From contig JALOAQ010000017.1 in NCBI GenBank assembly GCA_023228725.1, forward strand, positions 1 to 31,879: 31,879 nt of DNA. Direction: 5' to 3'. Origin of the DNA: Bacteroidales bacterium (GTDB lineage: Bacteria; Bacteroidota; Bacteroidia; Bacteroidales; ML635J-15). Under the pieces are notes generated by a model that was given only the letters and a program-made list of their open reading frames with translations, ran no database searches and was not told the origin of the DNA. Positions within the stretch are counted from its first letter, which is position 1, and every line of letters starts with the position of its first letter. A program made the position numbers and the translations under genes. This document shows, one piece after another, positions 25,501 to 31,879 of the stretch.

Positions 25501-27515
25501 CAAACTGGACAGCCGAAAAACTTGGGGGTTCCAATTCTTTTGATTTAAACTCTGATGACCAATTGTGGATAATGCAAAATGGAAATTGGGTAAATCCTTC
25601 TACAGCTCATACGGCAAGCTACTCTGGTAATGTGCTTTATGGTTGGACAGCAACAGGTTGGAAGTCTGCACATGGATATAAAGACACCAAAGGCTCTACA
25701 ATTTTCCCGGGTTGCGAATGTGCAAATACAAATGTTGCTGGACTTGCAAATAAAAGTAAAGTTAAATATACAGGAAGTTTTGACCCCGCAAATAAATTTG
25801 AATGGATAGCAAGAATTAATAATCCCGAAAATTGGACTGGTTGGGCTGATAATGAAGATTTTGATACTGCTAACCCAAATTATAAAAATGGAATAAGCTT
25901 AACAATAACGCCTCCTGATGCAATAGAGCATAAATGGATGGGGTATAAGTCAAGTGGCTGGTGCGATTGTTCAAACTGGTATAATTTAAGAGTGCCAACA
26001 GAAAATACTGATGTGGAAATTTCTCCGCATGATAATAACAGATATGATTTAAGAATTAGTGCACACCCTGACTCTATTGCCCTTTGTAAAAATTTAATAG
26101 TAAAAGGTGATGTTTTTAATTCAGATAATGCTTCTTTAAAAGTTAAAGGAGATTTTAAATTTAACGGAGGTAGTGTGAATTTTGACCTAAATACTATAAA
26201 TATTGAAATTGGCGGTGATTTAAGTATTGATAATTTATCTAATTTTAAAGTTTCAAAAGCTGACATAAATTTAAACGGAAGTGGAATTCAAAATATTAAT
26301 GCAAATACTGATATTGTTTTTTCTAATTTAATTATTAATAAATCAGGCGGTTACGTAAATCTTGAAAAAAATATTGAAGTAACCAACTTGAATCTTCTTA
26401 ATGGCAAAATAACAACAGGAGCTTATCGTGTATTTGTTAACAATTCTGCAATAAATACCATTACAAATGCTTCAAATTCATCTTATATAAATGGAAATTT
26501 AAGGCGTAAAGTTAATTCTACTGGAGAGTATATATTCCCGGTTGGAAATGCTTCTAATTATGAATTGGCAAAAGTGAAATTAAATTCAAGTACTGGTTTA
26601 ACATACTTAGATGCAAGATTTGACAGTCATAATACAAACTTGAACATTTCTTCCTTAAATCTTTCGGTTAATGGAACAACTTTACAAACTTTACTTGATG
26701 CAGGCTATTGGACTATCTTGCCAAATTCCGGGTCAAGTGGAATTAAGTATGATATAGGTTTGGAAATGCGAGGAGCATTGAACATTGGAAGCGATCCTGG
26801 GCAACATACTGTTGTAAAACGCAACAATTCTTCTAGCAACTGGTATTTGGATGGAGGTCATCACAATTCTACACAAACAATTGTTGGCAATGTGGTTTAC
26901 GCAAAAAGAACTGGATTGACTTCTTTTTCGGAGTTTTCTATTGCAAAACATAATGAATATATATTGCCGGTTGAATTAGTTGAATTTAAAGCAAATTGTA
27001 ATAATGATTTTGTTAAATTAAAATGGACTACAGCTAGTGAAACAAACAGCGATTATTTTCAATTACAAAAAAGCCAAAATGCAATAAATTGGAAAAATAT
27101 TGATAAAATTCAAGCTGCAGGATTCTCAAATAATAAAATTAATTATGAAGCAAAAGATAAATCCTACGGAAATGTTTATTACAGATTAATACAAGTTGAT
27201 TTTGATGGAACTTACGCTTTTTCAAATATTATTTCTGTAAACTGTATTGACAAGTTTGAAAATCCACAAATAAGTATTTATCCAAATCCTTTTAATGATG
27301 TTTTAAGTTTTAATTTTGAAAACATCAATTCTGAAAATGTAAAAATTGAAATTTTAGATTTAATGGGTAAACTTATAAGAATTGATTATTTGGAAAATTT
27401 GAATGAGAATTCAAATTATTATATTGATTTAAAAGAGCTTAAACCAGCTATTTATTTTGTTAAAATTCAATTAGAAAATGAAATTTTAATAAGAAAAATA
27501 GAGAAAATCAAATAA
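22557..27515 (+). CDS. Large multidomain extracellular protein with lamin-tail domain and T9SS type A sorting domain
   Basis: The 1652-residue protein has a signal peptide ending NQGFAQ (24). In order follow: a beta-rich domain (25-240); a PTTLTGFTYIEGYGPSDEQ-type repeat (about 244-352); a lamin-tail (LTD) domain (about 358-528, DLIISEYVEGSSSNKYIEIF); a second copy of the first repeat (about 536-645); two FnIII-like modules (about 648-755 and 765-880) that share a FGSG...YVVYKGTG pattern; a beta domain starting HGDLAILAVNTSS (about 883-1105); a region with WMGYKSSGWCDCSNWYN; beta-helix-like repeats (about 1180-1330); a module starting LPVELVEFKANC (about 1470); and the sorting domain from about 1570 (ISIYPNPFNDVLSF, LKPAIYFVKIQ). 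The sorting domain implies export by the type IX system and attachment to or release from the surface. Function is likely adhesion or matrix, by inference. Confidence 0.92.
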   Translation: MRKILKIILGIVVGLWLGNQGFAQVNISAGTTIIENFDNIGTTATLPSAWKADKNTTVSKVGTYSGAGTATEQSAGNSMSPYATNGIYNFGAGAEGTATDRAVGGISSGSASKSVNIYVQLKNNGGTDINSFTISYNVEKYRNGSNAKGFSIQMYYSTDGSNWTSAGTDFLTSFTADTNNDGFTSAPGETKAVSSKTLNQSVTAGNILYLAWNYSVSSGSTTSNAQALGIDDVSITANGSASPSITVSPTTLTGFTYIEGYGPSDEQTFTVSGSNLTANISLTAPTNYEISKTSGSGYAGSLTLTPNSGTVSSTTIYVRLKAGLSAGNYNNENITASSTGATSKTVSCSGTVTAPFIGCATDLIISEYVEGSSSNKYIEIFNGTNSSIDLSDYKLRLFANGAISPTNDVALSGSLSPGSTIVYKNSGANLTLPTGVVATNNVACNFNGDDAIALYKTSTSAYVDIFGRIGEDPGTAWTASGGYTTLNKTLRRKANVTSGVTVNPASGFPTLATEWDMFNEDDANDLGSHTMNCGPKIVINLSTLSNFDYFLGSGPSEEQTILVSGSNLTANISLTAPTNYEISTSSGSGFTNTINLSQTDGIVSGTTIYVRLKSGLSLGDYNNENITASSTGADSKTVTCNGRVNLAPVTGLSIICSSNTTAEISWASPDSEYDGVVIAFRQSNNSPHSLSANPTSITVNPAFGSGHEFGNSEPKSYVVYKGTGNSVEVTNLTAGETYRVKAYVYKGTTWIPDNQCPTMTISNLGLSNVNLAQNADGDSQSDLAWVLPSAACFDEVLVVAKHNTTITYTPTGDASGFTASPIFGSGSDLGSDQYVVYKGTGTNFTITGLTNGQTYFAKIFVRKGTDWSSGVELELNPKISTVLEHGDLAILAVNTSSAFGDEISFVSFKNIVPETSIDFTDNGYEREYAGMWGSTEGTVRITRINSVLEAGTVVTFEITGNAASIPFGTNLNIYVNGSIDNTNWTAEKLGGSNSFDLNSDDQLWIMQNGNWVNPSTAHTASYSGNVLYGWTATGWKSAHGYKDTKGSTIFPGCECANTNVAGLANKSKVKYTGSFDPANKFEWIARINNPENWTGWADNEDFDTANPNYKNGISLTITPPDAIEHKWMGYKSSGWCDCSNWYNLRVPTENTDVEISPHDNNRYDLRISAHPDSIALCKNLIVKGDVFNSDNASLKVKGDFKFNGGSVNFDLNTINIEIGGDLSIDNLSNFKVSKADINLNGSGIQNINANTDIVFSNLIINKSGGYVNLEKNIEVTNLNLLNGKITTGAYRVFVNNSAINTITNASNSSYINGNLRRKVNSTGEYIFPVGNASNYELAKVKLNSSTGLTYLDARFDSHNTNLNISSLNLSVNGTTLQTLLDAGYWTILPNSGSSGIKYDIGLEMRGALNIGSDPGQHTVVKRNNSSSNWYLDGGHHNSTQTIVGNVVYAKRTGLTSFSEFSIAKHNEYILPVELVEFKANCNNDFVKLKWTTASETNSDYFQLQKSQNAINWKNIDKIQAAGFSNNKINYEAKDKSYGNVYYRLIQVDFDGTYAFSNIISVNCIDKFENPQISIYPNPFNDVLSFNFENINSENVKIEILDLMGKLIRIDYLENLNENSNYYIDLKELKPAIYFVKIQLENEILIRKIEKIK
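23287..24486 (+). repeat. Duplicated domain with nearly identical DNA cores inside the large T9SS gene
   Basis: Two domain copies (about 23287-23609 and 24163-24486) flank the lamin-tail segment. They share an exact 64-bp block (23367-23430 and 24243-24306) and an exact 30-bp block (23550-23579 and 24426-24455), while the rest has diverged. Identical islands in otherwise diverged copies suggest recent duplication or gene conversion. Confidence 0.8.
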
Positions 27516-27602
27516 ATCTCAAATAGATTTTAATAATCTGATATTTTATTTTTTTTATACAGAAAATTTTTGTAAATTAGCAAAATCTTTAAAGGATTTG
27601 TT

Positions 27603-27962
27603 ATGTTTAAATTTTTCAAGCTTTTAGTTCTGCTATTTATTTCAAATTTATTATTTGCACAACATACACTTTATTTTGAAATTCCCCCTAGTCCTTATAC
27701 AGGAATAAATAAAATTCAAAATCTTTCAGAAATTTTAATTTTTCCAAACCCGGCTTCAAACCATATTAATATTGAAGTAAAAGATTTCTCAAATTTTAAA
27801 TTAGAAATTTTAGATATAAATGGAAAAACTATTGATATTGAAACTTACAATTTTGAAAATTTTAATATTAATATTGATATTTCAAATTTAGAAAAAGGCT
27901 TTTATATCCTTCAAATAAGGGACGAAGAAAAGTTTTATAGAAAAAGTTTTATAAAAATTTAG
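27603..27962 (+). CDS. Minimal protein: signal peptide plus T9SS type A sorting domain
   Basis: This 119-residue protein has a signal peptide (MFKFFKLLVLLFISNLLFAQ), then only about 20-25 residues (HTLYFEIPPSPYTGINK and a short linker), then a complete T9SS C-terminal domain: ILIFPNPASNHINIEV, FKLEILDINGKTI, and LEKGFYILQIRDEEKFYRK. T9SS sorting domains normally trail a large cargo. Here almost no cargo exists, so the gene codes for little more than the export tag. It may be a remnant of a larger gene, a small surface-attached peptide, or a partner of the next gene, which is 2 nt downstream and lacks a sorting domain. AAAGGA 7 nt before the ATG is a Shine-Dalgarno-like sequence, unusual in this phylum. 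Confidence 0.8.
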   Translation: MFKFFKLLVLLFISNLLFAQHTLYFEIPPSPYTGINKIQNLSEILIFPNPASNHINIEVKDFSNFKLEILDINGKTIDIETYNFENFNINIDISNLEKGFYILQIRDEEKFYRKSFIKI

Positions 27963-27964
27963 CT

Positions 27965-29182
27965 ATGAAAAATCAAGTTTTTAAAATATTATTAGTTTTT
28001 CTTTTTGTCTTTGGAATTAATTTTTCTGCTATTTCACAAGATTATTGTTTAGGCGATAATTTTACATTACAAGCAACAAACTATGTTTCTGGAACTGTGC
28101 AGTGGCAATATTCTTATAATAATTCAGATTGGTATGATTTTCCATCTGCAAATTCCTTAACTTATTATTTTGTACCAGAAGAAAGCATGTTTGTGCGTTT
28201 AAAAATTATTGATCCCCAATGTTTATCCGAATATTATACAGAAAAACAATATCTTTATTTAATACCGCAACCTACAACTGCAAATGCTGGCGAAGACCAG
28301 CTTGAGATTATGGCAAGTTCTATTACTTTGTCTGCAAATCAAGCTGAAATAGGAACAGGATATTGGACAATAATGTCGGGGAATGGTGGTCAAATTTCAA
28401 ATCCAAATATTCCAAATGCCGTGTTTTCAGGAACGCCCGGAGAAATTTATACTTTGCGTTGGCGAATTTATAATGCTTGCGGAATTTCTGATGATTTAAT
28501 AAAAATTAGTTTTTCTGAGGGATTTACTTGTGGACAAAATTTTGTTGATAACAGAGACGGACAAATTTATCCAACTGTTGAAATTGGAGGAAAATGCTGG
28601 TTTGCTAAAAATATGAATATTGGAACTATGGTAAATTCAAGTCAAGACCAAACAAGTACTGGAAATATTCAAAAATATTGTTATGCTAATAATACTGAAA
28701 AGTGTAATGTTTTTGGTGGTTTATACCAATGGAATATGGCAATGCAGTTTTCTGAAAATGAAGATAGTCAAGGAATTTGTCCAGCAGGTTGGCATATCCC
28801 AAGTGATCAGGATTTTAAAAATTTAGAGTTAGCTTTAGGAATGCCTAGTGGAGAAGTAAATCTTATGAATACTTTTAGAGGTTATAACCAAAATGTGGGA
28901 CAACAAATGAAACAAAATGGAGGTTCAGGATTTGAATCTTTAATGGGCGGTGCTAGAAACGGTAATGGTGCTTTTATGTATGGACAAGGTACAGGTTCAT
29001 ATGAGTTTGCATATTATTGGACTAGTAATCATTGTGCAGAAGCTAGCGAATGTTCAGGATATAATGGGAATGAAATGTATGCCATTAGAAGATGTTTACA
29101 AAATGGAAATGCTGGCTCAGGAAGATATGATACATTTCCTAAAACTTATGGATTTTCTGTAAGATGCGTAAAGGATAATTGA
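27965..29182 (+). CDS. Secreted FISUMP-domain protein with PKD-like module
   Basis: The 405-residue protein has a signal peptide (MKNQVFKILLVFLFVFGINF, cut near SAISQ). An Ig-like region follows (about 28-105), then a PKD/SprB-type module (about 112-185) with ANAGEDQLEIMASSITLSAN, GTGYWTIMSGNGGQI and GTPGEIYTLRWRIYNACG. A C-terminal FISUMP domain (about 190-405) has DNRDGQIYPTVEIGGKCWF, AKNMNIGTMV, NVFGGLYQWNMAM, GICPAGWHIPSDQDF and a final YGFSVRCVKDN. FISUMP domains are abundant in Bacteroidota and Fibrobacter surface proteins, with no proven activity. There is no lipobox and no T9SS sorting domain, so how it leaves the periplasm is unclear. It starts 2 nt after the mini sorting-domain gene. 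Confidence 0.87.
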   Translation: MKNQVFKILLVFLFVFGINFSAISQDYCLGDNFTLQATNYVSGTVQWQYSYNNSDWYDFPSANSLTYYFVPEESMFVRLKIIDPQCLSEYYTEKQYLYLIPQPTTANAGEDQLEIMASSITLSANQAEIGTGYWTIMSGNGGQISNPNIPNAVFSGTPGEIYTLRWRIYNACGISDDLIKISFSEGFTCGQNFVDNRDGQIYPTVEIGGKCWFAKNMNIGTMVNSSQDQTSTGNIQKYCYANNTEKCNVFGGLYQWNMAMQFSENEDSQGICPAGWHIPSDQDFKNLELALGMPSGEVNLMNTFRGYNQNVGQQMKQNGGSGFESLMGGARNGNGAFMYGQGTGSYEFAYYWTSNHCAEASECSGYNGNEMYAIRRCLQNGNAGSGRYDTFPKTYGFSVRCVKDN

Positions 29183-29226
29183 GAAATATAGAAATGAGTA
29201 AAAATAAAATTCTAAATCAAAATATT

Positions 29227-29589
29227 ATGAAGTCTTTAAAATTTTTTCTTTTTGTTTTAATTGGGAGCTTGGCTTTGACTTTTATTGCTTGTGAACCTGA
29301 TAAACCTGAACCCGATAAGCCAGAACCAGAAATTAAACTTGAGTTTTTATCACTTACTGCAGATAAAGAATTATTATATGCCGGTGAAACTGCCACTATT
29401 ACAGCTGAAGCAAAAGGTGAGGAAGTTACTTATCAATGGTCAGCAACAATGGGCTCAATTATAGGCTCAGGTGAAACTGTTACTTTTGCTCCCACACCTT
29501 GTAATACCGGTGAAAGTACTATTACTTGTAAAATAATTGATAAGCATAAAAACGCCTTATCTAAAAGTCTTGTAATTACAGTGGAATAA
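29227..29589 (+). CDS. Small lipoprotein with Pro/Glu/Asp-rich stalk and PKD/Ig-like domain
   Basis: From the ATG at 29227 the product has 120 residues. A lipoprotein signal ends LALTFIAC (Cys at about 22). A repeated stalk (EPDKPEPDKPEPE) follows. One Ig/PKD-like domain comes next (LSLTADKELLYAGETATITA, YQWSATMGSIIGSGETVTF, CKIIDKHKNALSKSLVIT). Upstream in-frame starts at 29179 (TTG, overlapping the previous stop) and 29194 (ATG) would bury the signal peptide, so I prefer 29227. The acidic stalk right after the lipid-bearing Cys may act as a surface-export signal, as described for Bacteroidota lipoproteins. The stop overlaps the next ATG by one base (TAATG), implying coupling. Confidence 0.8.
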   Translation: MKSLKFFLFVLIGSLALTFIACEPDKPEPDKPEPEIKLEFLSLTADKELLYAGETATITAEAKGEEVTYQWSATMGSIIGSGETVTFAPTPCNTGESTITCKIIDKHKNALSKSLVITVE

Positions 29590-30563
29590 TGAAAAATAAG
29601 TTAATAATTTCTTGTTTATTTTTTGTTTTATTTTTATTTATTAATTTTAAAGCGGAGGCTCAATGTTTTGCTTCTCCAGGAAATCCTGTTGCCGGAAGTG
29701 CTAATGTAGGTGTTCTGCAACAAAGAATTTTTCGCTTAGTTCTCTTTCATAAGTTTAGTTATTCTGATTCCTATTATAGTGGTTCAAAATTTAATGAATA
29801 TAATTTTCCTGCAGCAATAAAAAATGCAAATTATAATTATTCAGGTCTGAGTTTGGCTTATGGTTTAAAACCTAAATTAAGTTTAGAAATGGATATGGGA
29901 TATTTTATAAATAAAACCCAAAACTATAAATCTATTGATTATCAGCTACGTGGTTATGGTTTATCCAATGTAGGGCTAACAGCAAAATACAATATTTATA
30001 AAAATCCTGTGAAAATGCTTGAGTTAACTATAGGAGGGGGAATTAAAGCCCCTTTTAGATTAGAACCTCAAGTTGTGGACGGTGTTAAATTAGATGTTGA
30101 CGTTCAGCCTTCAACCGGAAATTTTGGTTTTAACTTGCAAGCTTTGTTTGTGAAAGAATTTGAAAATATAAGTATGAGGTTCATTTTTCTGTCTCGTTAC
30201 GATAATAATTTTACTGTAAACAGAATGGGGTATAAGTTCGGAGACGCTTATTCCAACTCACTTTTTATATCTAAACACCTTGCAAATAAATATACAGAAT
30301 TAACTAAAGATATTACAATTATTTGCCAATTTAGGCATGAATATAAAAAAGTAAATTATTTGAATGAGAAAATCGTAAAAGCCTCCGGAAGTAATATTCT
30401 ATACATTGCACCACAAATTAATTTTAATTATCATATGGTTTGGAATTTCTCGTTTATTTTTGAAAAACCTATTTATCATTACTATAACGAGACCCAACTA
30501 GGAAATAAATATTCATTTTTATTCAGTATTACAAGAGATATAGGATATAAAATTAAATTTTAA
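29589..30563 (+). CDS. Putative outer-membrane beta-barrel protein
   Basis: This 324-residue protein has a signal peptide ending KAEAQ (about 25). The rest is alternating hydrophobic/polar beta strands rich in Tyr, Phe and Asn, with short turns: SGLSLAYGLKPKLSLEMDMG, GLSNVGLTAKYNIYK, LELTIGGGIKAPF, and ISMRFIFLSRYDNNF. It ends in Phe (DIGYKIKF), as outer-membrane barrel proteins do. I cannot assign it to a named family; it resembles generic transporter/porin-like barrels. It is the last gene of the four-gene group beginning at 27603. Partnership with the preceding lipoprotein is suggested only by the one-base overlap. No clear terminator follows; the gap to the convergent ATPase gene is 48 bp. 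Confidence 0.7.
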   Translation: MKNKLIISCLFFVLFLFINFKAEAQCFASPGNPVAGSANVGVLQQRIFRLVLFHKFSYSDSYYSGSKFNEYNFPAAIKNANYNYSGLSLAYGLKPKLSLEMDMGYFINKTQNYKSIDYQLRGYGLSNVGLTAKYNIYKNPVKMLELTIGGGIKAPFRLEPQVVDGVKLDVDVQPSTGNFGFNLQALFVKEFENISMRFIFLSRYDNNFTVNRMGYKFGDAYSNSLFISKHLANKYTELTKDITIICQFRHEYKKVNYLNEKIVKASGSNILYIAPQINFNYHMVWNFSFIFEKPIYHYYNETQLGNKYSFLFSITRDIGYKIKF

Positions 30564-30611
30564 GTTTTTAAGCTTGTTTGTGATTTTAGCCCGAAAAACT
30601 AATTATGGCAT

Positions 30612-31733
30612 TTACATTAAATATTTTACAAAATTATCTCTATTTACAAGATTTAAACTTGCATCAGGATATGCATTTTCAAAGGTTTTAGAGAAAAAAG
30701 CAGAATCTTTTGTCCATTTAATCTCATAAGCATTTAGTTTATTATCAACTTCTTCAATCAAATCAATTTCTTGTTGCTGATTAGTACGCCAAAAATAATA
30801 ATCAACTTTTACTCCTTTATTATGTAGGAATTTTTTTCTTTCACTAATAAAATAATTTTCCCATAAAGCGCCCGCATCAGAACGATTTTGTATAGGTGAA
30901 AAGTTATTTATTACAGCATTTCTAATTCCATTATCGTGAAAGTATATCTTTCTTGATTTTTTTATTTCATTACGTAAATTTCTACTTAATGAGGGAAGTT
31001 GAAAAATAATAAAAGATTTTTCTAATGCGTCAATATATTTAACTACAGTTTCTTTATCCGCCTCTATTAAACGAGACAATTCATTATAAGAAACTTCGCT
31101 ACCAACTTGAAGAGCTAAGGCTTTAACTAATTTTTGCAGTATAACCGGTTTTTTAATATTGTCAAGCATAAAAAGATCTTTATAAAGATAAGAGTCCGAA
31201 ATTAATCTAAGGTGTTCTGCTTCCATACCAGGAACAGTTACAATTTCCGGATAATATCCATAAATTAGTCTATGATTTAATAAACGAGTTTCATCTAATA
31301 GACCATGAAAACCAACCATTTCGTCAAAACTTAAAGGATAAAGAGTAAACTCATATTTTCGACCTGTAAGAGGCTCATTCATTTTATCAGCAAGTTCAAA
31401 TGAAGAGGAACTTGTGGCAATAATTAAAATATCTTTAAGTTTATCTGTAAATAATTTTAATGTAATTCCAATATTTTCTATTCTCTGGGCTTCGTCTATA
31501 CAAACTATTTTATAATCGCCTATTAAAGATTTTAAGCGTGTTGAAGTCATATTTTTTAAAGTTTCGCGTACATCAGCTTCATCTCCATTGAAAAATAAAA
31601 CTTTAGAAACATCATCAAATAAGTTTTCTATAAGTGTAGTTTTCCCAACTTGACGTGCACCATAAATCAATATCGCTTTACTTCTAAAAAAACGATCTTT
31701 AATTAACTTTTCAATCTTTCGTACTATTTTCAT
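30612..31733 (-). CDS. AAA_14/DUF4143 family ATPase
   Basis: This 373-residue protein has an N-terminal AAA ATPase (Walker A GARQVGKT at 25-32, Walker B IVCIDEAQRI at 76-85, and the sensor-like ATSSSSFELA and LTGRKYEFTLYPLSFDEM stretches typical of the family). A winged-helix-like linker follows, then the C-terminal DUF4143 with LWENYFISERKKFLHN, DYYFWRTNQQQEIDLIE and AYEIKWTK. The last two resemble the D/E...ExK core of PD-(D/E)XK nuclease folds. The family is widespread, often in many copies per genome in Bacteroidota and archaea, and its role is not settled. Tandem hairpin repeats lie just upstream (31768-31832). A -7-like box (minus-sense TAATTTTG, 31748-31755) lies close to the start. 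Confidence 0.9.
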   Translation of the reverse strand: MKIVRKIEKLIKDRFFRSKAILIYGARQVGKTTLIENLFDDVSKVLFFNGDEADVRETLKNMTSTRLKSLIGDYKIVCIDEAQRIENIGITLKLFTDKLKDILIIATSSSSFELADKMNEPLTGRKYEFTLYPLSFDEMVGFHGLLDETRLLNHRLIYGYYPEIVTVPGMEAEHLRLISDSYLYKDLFMLDNIKKPVILQKLVKALALQVGSEVSYNELSRLIEADKETVVKYIDALEKSFIIFQLPSLSRNLRNEIKKSRKIYFHDNGIRNAVINNFSPIQNRSDAGALWENYFISERKKFLHNKGVKVDYYFWRTNQQQEIDLIEEVDNKLNAYEIKWTKDSAFFSKTFENAYPDASLNLVNRDNFVKYLM

Positions 31734-31747
31734 AATTGTTTTTTTTG

Positions 31748-31755
31748 CAAAATTA
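31748..31755 (-). promoter_or_regulatory. Possible -7 box of the ATPase gene
   Basis: CAAAATTA on the plus strand reads TAATTTTG on the minus strand, 14 bases before the ATPase ATG. No standard -33 box is found at 19-21 nt; that position falls inside the first of the two hairpin repeats, as would be expected if a protein bound there to regulate the promoter. Confidence 0.4.
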
Positions 31756-31767
31756 ATAAATATTTTT

Positions 31768-31832
31768 CAAATCCCCTAATTAATATGTTTTTTGGCGATT
31801 CAAATCGCTAATTAATATGTTTTTTAGCGATT
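31768..31832. repeat. Two tandem hairpin-forming repeats upstream of the ATPase gene
   Basis: Two copies of a 25-bp core (31776-31800 and 31808-31832, 24 of 25 identical) are spaced 32 bp apart. Each core is preceded by CAAATC and ends in GCGATT, so each unit is also an inverted repeat. The second is perfect over 10 bp (CAAATCGCTA 31801-31810 with TAGCGATTTG 31825-31834), with loop ATTAATATGTTTTT. The junction GCGATT-CA-AATCGC (31795-31808) is a further perfect 6-bp palindrome. Confidence 0.85.
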
Positions 31833-31879
31833 TGGAGTGTTCTTTTCCGATAAAATAGCTAATAAAAGGAGATTTTTTC

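Noticed and set aside
1..31879. tRNA/rRNA genes, CRISPR arrays, transposases, prophage genes
   Set aside because: I looked through the intergenic gaps. None shows a tRNA cloverleaf with GTTCGA-like arm, regular spaced repeats or transposase/integrase frames.

Overview
The window is AT-rich chromosomal DNA from a member of the Bacteroidota, probably an uncultured gliding or T9SS-bearing lineage near Bacteroidales/Flavobacteriales. Three things support this. First, the ssb-gldE-gldD-phosphopantetheinyl transferase cluster and several proteins with Por-type (type IX) secretion sorting domains or the DUF4837, FISUMP and DUF11-type domains are typical of this phylum. Second, promoters fit the Bacteroidota form TTTG-N19/21-TAnnTTTG rather than the E. 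coli form. Third, non-coding gaps are extremely A+T-rich. No tRNA, rRNA, CRISPR array, transposase or phage gene is visible.

Layout. (1) 1-1014, minus strand: the N-terminal part of a secreted surface protein with a DUF11-like repeat, cut by the window edge. (2) 1391-4648, plus strand: a possible 23-residue membrane peptide, then three tandem membrane-anchored AraC-type regulators packed with overlapping or touching ends. The third carries a clear -1 frameshift in its DNA-binding domain. (3) 4658-8715, minus strand: PPTase, gldD, gldE and ssb behind one excellent promoter, with the DUF4837 lipoprotein gene upstream. (4) 8842-15622, plus strand: leuS, a secreted DUF4412-like protein, ftsK and a lolA-like gene. 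(5) 15634-15791: a 114-bp imperfect palindrome (MITE/REP-like) and a terminator between convergent lolA and lepA. (6) 15792-17579, minus strand: lepA. (7) 17877-18071: a compact unannotated transcription unit with promoter, three hairpins and a strong terminator, read as a small RNA gene of about 155 nt. (8) 18401-22263: an SDR epimerase, then a DEAD-box helicase and prs on the minus strand. (9) 22557-30563, plus strand: a 1652-residue T9SS cargo protein, then a four-gene group of envelope proteins (a mini T9SS-domain protein, a FISUMP protein, a PKD/Ig-like lipoprotein and an outer-membrane barrel). (10) 30612-31733, minus strand: an AAA_14/DUF4143 ATPase whose upstream region holds two tandem hairpin-forming repeats.

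The core genes (leuS, ftsK, lolA, lepA, prs, ssb, deaD-like) are ordinary housekeeping genes. GldD/GldE, the LolA-like protein, the T9SS cargo and the lipoproteins all concern building the outer envelope. The parts that look least described are the small RNA, the palindromic element, the four-gene surface cassette with its almost cargo-free T9SS domain protein, the frameshifted triple AraC array and the repeated hairpins before the ATPase gene.
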